Assembly: GCF_029894335.1 (NCBI RefSeq)
Contig: NZ_JARXZC010000034.1
Location: 1-64,000, forward strand
Direction: 5' to 3'
Origin: Kitasatospora sp. MAP5-34
GTDB taxonomy: Bacteria > Actinomycetota > Actinomycetes > Streptomycetales > Streptomycetaceae
Length of the DNA: 64,000 nt
Each line of letters begins with the position of its first letter. The first letter of the stretch is position 1. The translations under genes and the position numbers were made by a program. Shown piece after piece: positions 43,306 to 50,469 of the stretch. The notes beneath the pieces are model-generated. The model searched no databases. It was not told the DNA's origin and saw only the letters and a program-made list of their open reading frames with translations.

Positions 43306-43911
43306 TCAGTGCCCGCCGCCCAGCAGTACGGCCGCCACCGAGGCCACCTGTGCCGCAGCCGCCCGGCGGCCGGCGCCGGGCAGTCCGATCGCGACGGGCA
43401 CGGCGAACCCGTCCAGCAGCGCCCGGAGCTGGACGGCCCGGTCGTCGGGGGCCACCGCCGAGAACGTCCCGGCCGCCACGCCCTCCTCGATCAGGGCCAC
43501 CAGATCGGCCTGCCAGGGCGCCTCGATCTCCAACTGCCCCTGCCGGATCTCCGCACTGGCCGGTGACCGGCCCCAGACCTCCAGCCAGAGGATCCAGCGC
43601 GGATCGCCGGGCCCCTCGGGCAGGTACAGCTCCGTGTAAGCCGCCAGCCGCTCCCACACCCCGGCGCCGTCCCGGTCGAGCGCGGAGCGGCGGCGCTCGC
43701 CGAGCTGCTCCTCGCTCCAGCGCAGGGTCTCCAGCAGCAACTGGTCCTTGCTGCCGAAGTAGTAGAGAAGATGACCGGCACTCATCTGGAGCTGCTTCCC
43801 GAGCCCGGCCATGGTCAGCTTCGCGAGCCCGTGCTCGGCGATGGCCGCCCGGGCGACGGCGAACACCTCTTCGCGCGGTCGCGCAGCGCGGCGCGCCCGT
43901 GGCTCCGCCAT
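43306..43911 (-). CDS. TetR family transcriptional regulator
   Basis: The 201-residue repressor has an N-terminal HTH (AIAEHGLAKLTMAGLGKQLQMSAGHLLYYFGSK, residues 20-52) and a helical ligand domain resembling the BetI-type C-terminus. AGGAGG precedes ATG 43911. It converges with the PP2C-like gene (20-base gap). The regulated gene is probably itself or a divergent transcript. The 290 bases upstream (43912-44201) hold no convincing gene. Confidence 0.88.
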   Translation of the reverse strand: MAEPRARRAARPREEVFAVARAAIAEHGLAKLTMAGLGKQLQMSAGHLLYYFGSKDQLLLETLRWSEEQLGERRRSALDRDGAGVWERLAAYTELYLPEGPGDPRWILWLEVWGRSPASAEIRQGQLEIEAPWQADLVALIEEGVAAGTFSAVAPDDRAVQLRALLDGFAVPVAIGLPGAGRRAAAAQVASVAAVLLGGGH

Positions 43912-44201
43912 CTGCTCTTCCTCCTGGCTACCGGGACCGGCCCCCCACGATACGGCCGAACCGGCCTCCGCCCCGGCACCGGGAACCGGACGCCGGACTC
44001 GCGCCCCCACCGCACTCACGTCCCGGACCGACGTCCGCCTCGACTTCCCGCCAGGCCGGTCCGTGCAGCTGGGGCCCGGTGAGCGGCGTACGACCGACAG
44101 TACCGGCAGCGCCGCCGGGGGTCGGCAGAGCGGGTGGGATCCGTGCGTCAGCCGGCGCCGGCGTGGGTACCTTCCCAGTGCCTGTACGGAACGGAGTCAG
44201 T
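43912..44201. other. Intergenic region between TetR and the lysozyme block, no gene seen
   Basis: The 290-bp stretch has open frames on both strands, but their composition is low complexity and without family resemblance. It should contain the TetR promoter on the minus strand and a promoter for the coupled short ORF and lysozyme on the plus strand. No strong operator was recognised. Confidence 0.35.
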
Positions 44202-44360
44202 ATGTCCCGGAGCACCACCACTGCGGTGGGGTTGCACCTTGTAACCGCCCGCAGCAGACACCAGTTGACCCACCAGATATCGGCAGACCCGTCAGCACCA
44301 GTCCGCAGAGCACCACTTGGCGTCGGCGTGGTGCCGACCGGCCGGGCCGGGGGTGCGTAG
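44202..44360 (+). CDS. Short ORF coupled to the GH25 lysozyme
   Basis: ATG 44202 has GGAACGGAG at good spacing and opens a 52-residue frame starting MSRSTTTAVGLHLVTARSRH and ending VGVVPTGRAGGA. Its TAG at 44358-44360 overlaps the GTG start of the lysozyme gene. It is Arg/Thr-rich with no membrane helix. The tail phrase VGVVPTG recurs in DNA just after the lysozyme gene (about 45374-45397). It may be a coupling peptide. Confidence 0.4.
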   Translation: MSRSTTTAVGLHLVTARSRHQLTHQISADPSAPVRRAPLGVGVVPTGRAGGA

Positions 44361-45319
44361 TGGGCATCTACGGCCAGGACTGGTCCTCATACCAGGACAG
44401 CCAACCGGACACCAGCGGCCTGAGCTTCGCGTTCGTGAAGGTGACGGAGGGGCTGGGGTACGTCAATCCGGAGTGGGTCTCGCAGCGGGACCACGCGAAG
44501 GCCAACGGCCTGGTGTGGGGCGCCTACCACTACCCCCACATGCACAACAGCGACCGTAGCGAGGCCGACTTCTTCCTCTCCCAGGTCGCCTGGCAGCCGG
44601 GCGACCTGGTGGTCCTCGACTGGGAGGGGTACGACTCCGCGAACCAGGACGTCGGCGCAGCAGACCAGTTGGCGTACAAGGAGGACTATCTCGCCTACCT
44701 CAAGAGCCGGTTGCCGAACAACCCGACCGGGCTGTACTGCAACCTCGACTACTGGAACCGCGTCGACACGACCGGCCACGTCGGTGACTTCCTCTGGATC
44801 GCCACCGCCGGACGCGGCGCCGGTGACCCGGGCATAAGAGCGAGCTGGCTGTTCCACCAGTACAGCGACAACCCCGTCGACAGCGACTACTGCTATCTCG
44901 GCAGCACGGACGAACTCCGTTCGTGGGCACTGTCGTTCACTCCCCAGACCACACCAACACCGGCGCCCCCACCCGTCGAGGAGGACCCTTTGGCCGCATT
45001 CACCGAAGCCGACCTGCGTCGCTTCATCCACGAGGAGACCCTCAACGCGGTAACCTCCGCCCCCGGCCGCGACGCCGTCGCCTTCGCCGTCTGCTGGTGG
45101 CTGCAGAAGGCCCTCACCGGCACCCCGGTCCCCACCGACGCCGGCCAACCCTGGGCCGACCTCCTGCCCAAGCTGACCGCCGCCCTCAACTCGCTCAGCC
45201 CAGCGGTCCGCGCCGAACTGGAAGCCGCGATCGCCACCGCCGTCAAGGACGCGACCGTCCACGTCACAGTCTCGGACACCAGCACCACCCCGCCCACCAA
45301 ACCGCCCACCACTGTCTGA
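44360..45319 (+). CDS. GH25-type lysozyme (endolysin-like)
   Basis: The 319-residue protein begins MGIYGQDWSSYQ with Asp 7, and has the GH25 catalytic DWE at residues 87-89 (VVLDWEGYD) and family strands AFVKVTEGLGYVNP and WGAYHYPHMHN. It should cleave the MurNAc-GlcNAc bond of peptidoglycan. There is no signal peptide, which is typical of phage endolysins that need a holin. The C-terminal 110 residues (FTEADLRRFIHEETLNAV onward) form a helical tail seen in actinophage lysins and are followed by a Thr/Pro end. GTG 44360 overlaps the preceding stop. No other phage genes are visible. Confidence 0.85.
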   Translation: MGIYGQDWSSYQDSQPDTSGLSFAFVKVTEGLGYVNPEWVSQRDHAKANGLVWGAYHYPHMHNSDRSEADFFLSQVAWQPGDLVVLDWEGYDSANQDVGAADQLAYKEDYLAYLKSRLPNNPTGLYCNLDYWNRVDTTGHVGDFLWIATAGRGAGDPGIRASWLFHQYSDNPVDSDYCYLGSTDELRSWALSFTPQTTPTPAPPPVEEDPLAAFTEADLRRFIHEETLNAVTSAPGRDAVAFAVCWWLQKALTGTPVPTDAGQPWADLLPKLTAALNSLSPAVRAELEAAIATAVKDATVHVTVSDTSTTPPTKPPTTV

Positions 45320-45436
45320 ACGGCCCGCCGGCCGAGCACGCGCCACGCGGTACAACGGTGGTGGCAGCCGGGGTCGTTGGCGTAGTACCGACCGGCCCTT
45401 GTCCTACATCTCTCGTCCTCGCCCTGAAGCACCGCG

Positions 45437-45470
45437 CCCCTGCTCTCCTTCGGGAGGGCAGGGGTCTTGT
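45437..45470 (+). terminator. Terminator with TTCG tetraloop after the lysozyme gene
   Basis: CCCCTGCTCTCC and GGAGGGCAGGGG form a 12-bp stem (one G-T pair) closed by a TTCG loop and followed by TCTTGT. It lies about 120 bases after the lysozyme stop. Confidence 0.8.
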
Positions 45471-45578
45471 CGTGCTGGCGGTCACCTCAGGGCCGCAGCG
45501 GCGTTGCTGAGCTGCGACCGGTGCGGTCCGGCCGCCGTAGTCCCCGCAGTCGTCCGAGGTCGGCTCGGCCATCATGTG

Positions 45579-45812
45579 ATGGCAATCCCGAGAATCGGCC
45601 CCGCACTTGGGCTCACCACGTCATCCTGGTCCGGCGAGAACTTCGTCGTCGTCCCCCGCGACCCGCACTTCGACCAGGCCGATAGCTACCTCGGTGCGGA
45701 GCTCGTCGAGGACGAGGCTGCGGTTGTGAACGCCTGCCAGATCCGTGATGCCGCTTGGCACTACGCAGTGTCCCGCGAGGAGTTCGCGAAGGCGGTACTG
45801 TCCACCACGTGA
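45579..45812 (+). CDS. Small hypothetical protein
   Basis: The 77-residue product starts MAIPRIGPALGLTTSSWSGE and continues with an acidic helical part (AELVEDEAAVVNACQIRD, then HYAVSREEFAKAVLS). It is not recognised. The C-terminal part looks like a helical surface, and the N-terminal part resembles DUF397-type starts only loosely. No clear ribosome site precedes ATG 45579. It ends 76 bases before the NUDIX gene and may be in the same transcript. Confidence 0.5.
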   Translation: MAIPRIGPALGLTTSSWSGENFVVVPRDPHFDQADSYLGAELVEDEAAVVNACQIRDAAWHYAVSREEFAKAVLSTT

Positions 45813-45888
45813 CGACGGACTCCTCGACCTTCACCCGGTCGACTCTATGCCAGGATCCACCGCCAGGGACCCGACGAGAGGCACGACG

Positions 45889-46419
45889 TTGAGCGAGTGG
45901 ACCATCCACGGCAGCCGGACCATCTACACCAGCCCCTGGGTCGAACTCGACCTCGTCGACGTCGAACCGCCAGGCCACCCCCGCTACGAGCACCACCTCG
46001 TCAAATGGGCACCTGTTGCCGCCACCGTCGTCCTCAACGAACGCGACCAGGTGCTCATGATGTGGCGCCACCGCTTCGCAACCGACACCTGGAACTGGGA
46101 AATCCCGAGCGGGATCGTCGAGGCCGGTGAGTCTCTGGAAGCAGCCGCCATTCGCGAGGTCGAGGAAGAGACCGGCTGGCGTGTCACCACGGTCGAGCCC
46201 CTCGCCTACAACCAGCCCGTGGGCGGCATGTCCAACGCCGAACACCACGTCTTCCTCGCCCGCGAAGCCACGTACATCGCTCCGCCCGTCGACACCCACG
46301 AAGCCGACCGCATCGAATGGATCCCCCTCGACCGGGTCCAAGAGATGATCGACCGGCGGGAGATCGTTGCCGGAGTCGCCGTCACCGGCCTTCTCCAACT
46401 CCTCGCCCGCCACCCCTAA
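45889..46419 (+). CDS. NUDIX hydrolase
   Basis: The 176-residue protein contains a full NUDIX box, GIVEAGESLEAAAIREVEEETGW (GX5EX7REUXEEXGU), after a beta-strand start (WTIHGSRTIYTSPWVELDLV). Actinobacterial relatives hydrolyse ADP-ribose or similar diphosphates. A TTG at 45889 has GAGAGG eight bases upstream and fits family starts (M-SEWTVHG type); ATG 45847 is the alternative. Its stop overlaps that of the convergent XRE/TPR gene (TAA/TAG), an arrangement often seen for this pair. Confidence 0.88.
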   Translation: MSEWTIHGSRTIYTSPWVELDLVDVEPPGHPRYEHHLVKWAPVAATVVLNERDQVLMMWRHRFATDTWNWEIPSGIVEAGESLEAAAIREVEEETGWRVTTVEPLAYNQPVGGMSNAEHHVFLAREATYIAPPVDTHEADRIEWIPLDRVQEMIDRREIVAGVAVTGLLQLLARHP

Positions 46420-47846
46420 CCCGGCAACGCGAGCACAGCCGACCCGACGATCGCCTCACGGAAGTCCCGCACCGAGGGCATCCGCGAGGCCCGTGCCGGA
46501 ATTGCCGCCGCCACCTCCCGGGCACGCGACACCACGATCCCCGTCCGATGCTCGGCGGGCAGCGTCTCCAGCGTCAGCAGCCCGACCTGCGCAGCCGTCG
46601 CGACCTCGCCCACCTTCAGCAGCCCTGCCGCCTGGTCGAACGTGATGAGCGCCCGGTCCAGGTGCTCCACGGGCGCGTACATCGTCATCGCCTCGTCCAG
46701 GGACGCCTGTGCGCGTCGGGTGTCACCGAGAACCGTGTGCATGCTGCCGATGTGCCAGCGGAGCTGACGCTCCGTGTAGCCGTACGCCGTATCACCCGTG
46801 TCGTGAGAGCTGAGCCGCGCGAACGCCCTCTCCGCGATGCGCATCGCCTCGCGGGCATCATCAGCGCGCCCGAGCCGAGCCAGAGACCGGGCCTCAAGCG
46901 CGGGCGCCCACGCCGCAGTCGCGCACGCCGTACTGCCGGCCACCAGCCGGGCGCGCTCCGCCAGATCGGCAGCGGCCTGAGGCGACCCGAAGTAGAACGG
47001 GATGACCGCCTCTCTCGTGAGCAGCCACGCCCGAAGAGCCCGGTCGCCTGTCTCCTCCGCAGCCAGGTGGGCGCAGCGGAACCACCCCCGCGCTTCCCGC
47101 TGTTCTCCCAGTGCGACCAGCGCGATGCCAGCCGTGCCGGCAAGCTGGGCGGCGACGCGGCAAAGGCGCAGCCGGTAATCGGCGGGCTGACGGCGGCCGA
47201 GCAACTGCTGCACCTCGACAAAGTCGAGGACGCTCTCGGCGAGCAGCTGGTTGGGTGGGCTCATCTGGTAGGCGTGGCCGTACTCCCCGGCTGAGCGTTC
47301 CCACTGTTCCATCGTCGTTTCGGACAGGGACTCCCCAAGGGTGTCGGCCATGCTCCGGCGAACTTCGCCGAGGGCGTCCAGGACCGACCCGGACAGGGCG
47401 ATCCCGGCGGTGGCGAACAGGCTGCGCAGTATCGCGCGCCTCTCCGGGTCCTCCGTCGTCTTCGCGCTGTTGGGCTCGGGGCGCCGGGGTGACGCCTTAG
47501 GCGCCGAAGGCTGAGGTTCCGTGCCGTTGGTGTAGTCGGCGCCGAAGCCAAGCCGGTCCGGGCGTGTCCGATACAGCTGGCACAGGCCGTCGAGATGCAG
47601 CTCACCGGGCCGTCCCGGCCCGTTCTCCCATGCGGACAGCTGCTGCACCGTCAGGCGGCCCCGGATCTCCGCGTACGCCGTCACGGCCGCGTCCAGCGTC
47701 CAGCCCCGGGCCAGGCGGTGAGCGTGCAGCAGGGACGTCCCGCACTCGGCGGCGATCGCAGAAGCCAGCTGCCAGGGCGACCATCCGTCTGTAGTGGCCT
47801 GCTGATGCAGCCGGTTCGCTGCCGGCTTGTGGTTGACGCGTGGCAT
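46416..47846 (-). CDS. XRE-type regulator with TPR domain
   Basis: The 476-residue protein has an N-terminal cryptic HTH (SPWQLASAIAAECGTSLLHAHRL, then LTVQQLSAWENGPGRP, about residues 22-85). A linker with a hydrophobic patch (FATAGIALSGSVLDAL) follows, then a long array of helix pairs (residues 190-460: AGIALVALGEQREARGW, RLGRADDAREAMRIAER) typical of TPR signal-responsive regulators. Such proteins sense peptides or small ligands. It is divergent from the four-gene operon at 48067-49290 and is its most likely regulator. Confidence 0.82.
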   Translation of the reverse strand: MPRVNHKPAANRLHQQATTDGWSPWQLASAIAAECGTSLLHAHRLARGWTLDAAVTAYAEIRGRLTVQQLSAWENGPGRPGELHLDGLCQLYRTRPDRLGFGADYTNGTEPQPSAPKASPRRPEPNSAKTTEDPERRAILRSLFATAGIALSGSVLDALGEVRRSMADTLGESLSETTMEQWERSAGEYGHAYQMSPPNQLLAESVLDFVEVQQLLGRRQPADYRLRLCRVAAQLAGTAGIALVALGEQREARGWFRCAHLAAEETGDRALRAWLLTREAVIPFYFGSPQAAADLAERARLVAGSTACATAAWAPALEARSLARLGRADDAREAMRIAERAFARLSSHDTGDTAYGYTERQLRWHIGSMHTVLGDTRRAQASLDEAMTMYAPVEHLDRALITFDQAAGLLKVGEVATAAQVGLLTLETLPAEHRTGIVVSRAREVAAAIPARASRMPSVRDFREAIVGSAVLALPG

Positions 47847-48066
47847 CGCGAGCTCCGGGCATCTGGGTGAAGGGCTGTGCTCACGGTAGCCCGGCGGTGA
47901 CGGTCCGGGGCGCCGGCTTCACGAGCCCCGCGTGATTCAGGCTCAGCCTTTCCTGGGCAGCCGGCGAAACCCTGGCAGTTTCACGAGCCGACCGTCATTG
48001 CCGCACGCGGGTGTCCGGGCCGATGCTCTCGGCGTAGCAATCGGCCGACGGCTCGAGGAGCAGAAC
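47847..48066. promoter_or_regulatory. Divergent control region of the XRE/TPR gene and the four-gene operon
   Basis: The 220-bp region contains a direct repeat TTCACGAGCC (near 47919 and 47979) and an inverted repeat GAAAC-N7-GTTTC (about 47968-47984) that overlaps the second copy. These are candidate sites for the XRE/TPR regulator. No gene is present. Confidence 0.4.
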
Positions 48067-48351
48067 ATGGCAAGAGAGCACACGGGTTTCACCGTTGAGA
48101 TCCGGGAGGTGACGGCGCCCGCGACGTTCAACCGGCTGCCTGCTGCGCTGGGGGCTCTCTGGGAGTCGCTCCGGGCTCTGCCGTTGGGTTGGGAGCAGTT
48201 TGATGCGGCGAGCTACGTCCTTGGGCCCGGTTCGGTGGAGCGCGTCGAGCGGACATTGGCTCGGGACGGCGAGCTGTCCCTCACCTTCACCCTGAAGGGC
48301 TGTTCTCACACGGTGTCAGTGCGTCCTGCCACTGTCGGGGGCGATCGGTGA
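48067..48351 (+). CDS. Unknown small protein, operon gene 1 (shares a domain with gene 2)
   Basis: The 94-residue protein starts at ATG 48067 after GAGGAG. It is essentially one domain: LPAALGALWESLRALPLGWEQFDA, YVLGPGSVERVERTLARDG and SLTFTLKGCSHTVSVRPA. The same three blocks recur in the second half of the next gene product. No known family is recognised. The stop overlaps the GTG of gene 2 (GTGA). The predicted fold is alpha followed by beta strands, cytoplasmic. Confidence 0.7.
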   Translation: MAREHTGFTVEIREVTAPATFNRLPAALGALWESLRALPLGWEQFDAASYVLGPGSVERVERTLARDGELSLTFTLKGCSHTVSVRPATVGGDR

Positions 48352-48827
48352 ATGCCCGCGAGCGGTATACCGTGGAGCGGCAGGCCCCCGTCGGGCGGCA
48401 GCCCGGCCTGTACGCGATCCGCGACAAGGCGACCAGTGAGCTGGTTCTCGGAAGTGACGGCCGGTTGGAACTCTTCACGATGGATTTCAGCGCCGAACGC
48501 TGGATCATCAGTCAGATCTCCAACGGCCGGCCCGCGCCGGTGGTGCGGGGAGCGGTGAGCCGCAGTCAGTGGCCCGCCGTCACGGTGAGCGTAGACGGCA
48601 TTCTGGACCCGCTCGCCGCACCACTCCCGCAGGCCCTCGGCGCCCTCTGGGAGGTTCTGCGTGCACTGCCGCTCGGGTGGACGCAGTTCGAGGCGTACCG
48701 GTACTTTTTCGACACTCCGGGGGCCGAGGAGCGGGTGAGCACGTTCCTGGAGCGTGACAGGTGCCTGGTCCTGTCGTTCGCCATGGACGGCCGCTCGCAC
48801 GTTGTCCGGGTGGAGGTCCCGAGGTGA
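48348..48827 (+). CDS. Unknown small protein, operon gene 2 (two domains)
   Basis: The 159-residue protein has a unique N-terminal half (ERYTVERQAPVGRQPGLYAIRD, FSAERWIISQIS). The C-terminal half is homologous to gene 1 (LPQALGALWEVLRALPLGWTQFEA, FFDTPGAEERVSTFLERD, LSFAMDGRSHVVRVE). The shared core ALGALWE-LRALPLGW is nearly identical, showing duplication within the operon. GTG 48348 overlaps the previous stop and the TGA overlaps the next start. Function is unknown. Confidence 0.7.
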   Translation: MNARERYTVERQAPVGRQPGLYAIRDKATSELVLGSDGRLELFTMDFSAERWIISQISNGRPAPVVRGAVSRSQWPAVTVSVDGILDPLAAPLPQALGALWEVLRALPLGWTQFEAYRYFFDTPGAEERVSTFLERDRCLVLSFAMDGRSHVVRVEVPR

Positions 48828-49030
48828 CTGCCGTGTGGATTCCGACGGCAGGGCAGACCGCGTACCTGCGCTCCACCGGCGAGTCCGTCAGGGTGAAGGA
48901 CTTCAGCGAGGAGCGCGTGTACGTCCGGGCGCTTCGGGGTGGCACCGAAAGGGCGCTCAGGGTGGGTGAGTTGATTCCGCCGGACGACGCTCCGGGCGGC
49001 CTGCACGACTGGCAGGTGTCGCGCGGATGA
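48824..49030 (+). CDS. Unknown small protein, operon gene 3
   Basis: The 68-residue protein begins VTAVWIPTAGQTAYLRSTGE and has an SH3-like or small beta-barrel pattern (alternating hydrophobics VRVKDFSEERVYVRAL, LRVGELIPPDD). GTG 48824 overlaps the gene 2 stop, and its TGA overlaps the ATG of gene 4. No family is recognised. Stoichiometric expression with its neighbours suggests a complex. Confidence 0.65.
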   Translation: MTAVWIPTAGQTAYLRSTGESVRVKDFSEERVYVRALRGGTERALRVGELIPPDDAPGGLHDWQVSRG

Positions 49031-49290
49031 GGCGGCCACCGGCTCAGGTGAGCGAGCTGGCCCGGAACGTCAGGAGGATCCTCGGCAGCCGCGCGCCGGC
49101 CCGCATCTGGCGCTCTGCCGGGGACGGGTATCGCGTGGTGGTCGACCTCGAAGCCCCACCGGACTCCTACAACACCGCTCAGGTCCTCGCCCTCCAGGCA
49201 GCCCTGGCCGATGCCCGGACGTGGGGTGTCGCCACCAGGAGCAGGGCCCGGAAGGTCATTTGGGCCGAGGTGGGTCGGGTGGCGAAGTGA
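49027..49290 (+). CDS. Unknown small protein, operon gene 4
   Basis: The 87-residue basic protein (many Arg; NVRRILGSRAPARIWRS) has strand RVVVDLEAPPDS and a helix YNTAQVLALQAALADARTWG. ATG 49027 overlaps the gene 3 stop (ATGA). A strong terminator begins at the base after its own stop. A nucleic-acid-binding role is possible from charge only. No family is recognised. Confidence 0.65.
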   Translation: MRRPPAQVSELARNVRRILGSRAPARIWRSAGDGYRVVVDLEAPPDSYNTAQVLALQAALADARTWGVATRSRARKVIWAEVGRVAK

Positions 49291-49336
49291 GCGCGATCAC
49301 GGGCAGCGAGTCGATGCTGTCCGTGATCGCGCAAAC
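49291..49336 (+). terminator. Terminator directly after the four-gene operon
   Basis: GCGCGATCACGG (49291-49302) and CCGTGATCGCGC (49321-49332) are perfect 12-bp arms, with an inner CAGC/GCTG pairing. The stem begins at the base after the gene 4 stop. It defines the right end of the operon and also insulates the convergent agmatine deiminase gene. Confidence 0.85.
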
Positions 49337-49359
49337 TGTTATCGCGGTGACCTCTGCTT

Positions 49360-50415
49360 TCAGCCCGCCTGCGGCTGCTGCTGGGTGATGCAGTGGATGC
49401 CGCCGCCGTTGGCGAAGATCTCGCGGGCGTCGACGAGTTCGATCTTGCGGCCCGGGTAGGCCTCGGCCAGGATGCCTGCGGCGACCTGGTCGCGGGGGTC
49501 GTCGAAGGCGCAGAGGATGACCGCGCCGTTGGCGACGTAGTGGTTGATGTAGGAGAAGTCGACCGGCTCGCCGTCCTCGTCGGTGAGGACGGTCGGTGCG
49601 GGCATCTCGATGACCTCGAGCAGGCGTCCGGCCGCGTCCGTGGAGGTGCGGAGGATGGCGACCAGTTCCTTGCAGACCTCGTGGTCCGGGTGGGCCGGGT
49701 CGGGCTGGACGTGGGCGACCACGACGCCGGGGCGGACGAAGGAGGCGACGATGTCGATGTGGCCCCGGGTGCCGAACTGGTCGTAGTCGCGGGTGAGTCC
49801 GCGCGGGAGCCAGATGGCCTTGGTGGTGCCGAGGAAGGCATGCAGCTCGGCTTCGACGGCCTCCTTCGTCCAGTCGGAGTTGCGTCCCTCGCCCAGCTGC
49901 ACGGTCTCGGTGACCAGGACGGTGCCCTCGCCGTCGACGTGGATGCCGCCGCCCTCGTTGATCAGCTTCGAGGCGAAGCGCTGTACTCCCGTCAGCCCCA
50001 CGCTGGTCAACTCGACAATAGCTTCCGCGATGTGCTGGTCGTGCTCCCAGCGGGCCCAGGACTGCGCGCCCCAGCCGTTGAACACCCAGTCCGTGGCGGC
50101 CAGTTCACCGTTCTCGCCGAGCAGGAAGGTCGGGCCGATGTCGCGCATCCAGGCGTCGTCCAGCGGGCGCTCGACCAGCTCGACCTCCGGTGACACGTAC
50201 CTGCGCGCGTCGGCCAGCTCACCGGTGTTGACGATCAGCGTCACCGGCTCGTACCGGACGATGGTGTTGGCGACCCTGGCCCAGGCCTCGCGGGCGGCGT
50301 GCAGGTGCGCGGGCTCGTCGAAGGTCGGGTTGTCGGTGGGGAACGCCATCCAGGTGCGCTCGTGCGGGTGCCACTCTGCGGGCATCCGGTAGCCGAGGGA
50401 AGCGGGAGTCGTCAT
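49360..50415 (-). CDS. aguA: Agmatine deiminase
   Basis: The 351-residue protein belongs to the PAD-type guanidino-modifying fold: RMPAEWHPHERTWMAFP, WMRDIGPTF, NEGGGIHVDGEGT, GHIDIVASFV and the catalytic Cys 342 in GGGIHCITQQQP. It converts agmatine to N-carbamoylputrescine and ammonia. The length is close to the family norm. It follows the urease-like alpha gene by 54 bases on the same strand, so the three genes probably form an operon. No N-carbamoylputrescine amidase gene is next to it. Confidence 0.93.
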   Translation of the reverse strand: MTTPASLGYRMPAEWHPHERTWMAFPTDNPTFDEPAHLHAAREAWARVANTIVRYEPVTLIVNTGELADARRYVSPEVELVERPLDDAWMRDIGPTFLLGENGELAATDWVFNGWGAQSWARWEHDQHIAEAIVELTSVGLTGVQRFASKLINEGGGIHVDGEGTVLVTETVQLGEGRNSDWTKEAVEAELHAFLGTTKAIWLPRGLTRDYDQFGTRGHIDIVASFVRPGVVVAHVQPDPAHPDHEVCKELVAILRTSTDAAGRLLEVIEMPAPTVLTDEDGEPVDFSYINHYVANGAVILCAFDDPRDQVAAGILAEAYPGRKIELVDAREIFANGGGIHCITQQQPQAG

Positions 50416-50469
50416 GAGGGTGGAGTCCTAAGAAGTGGGGGAGGCAGGGGAGTTACAGGGTCTGCTTGA

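Noticed and set aside
43928..44221. 97-codon minus-strand frame upstream of the lysozyme block
   Set aside because: Composition is Pro/Gly/Arg-rich without structure and there is no ribosome site. It is probably a GC-rich shadow.
44202..49290. Complete prophage or integrative element
   Set aside because: Only a lysin-like gene is phage-like. No integrase, excisionase, capsid, replication or tRNA-linked attachment site is seen.
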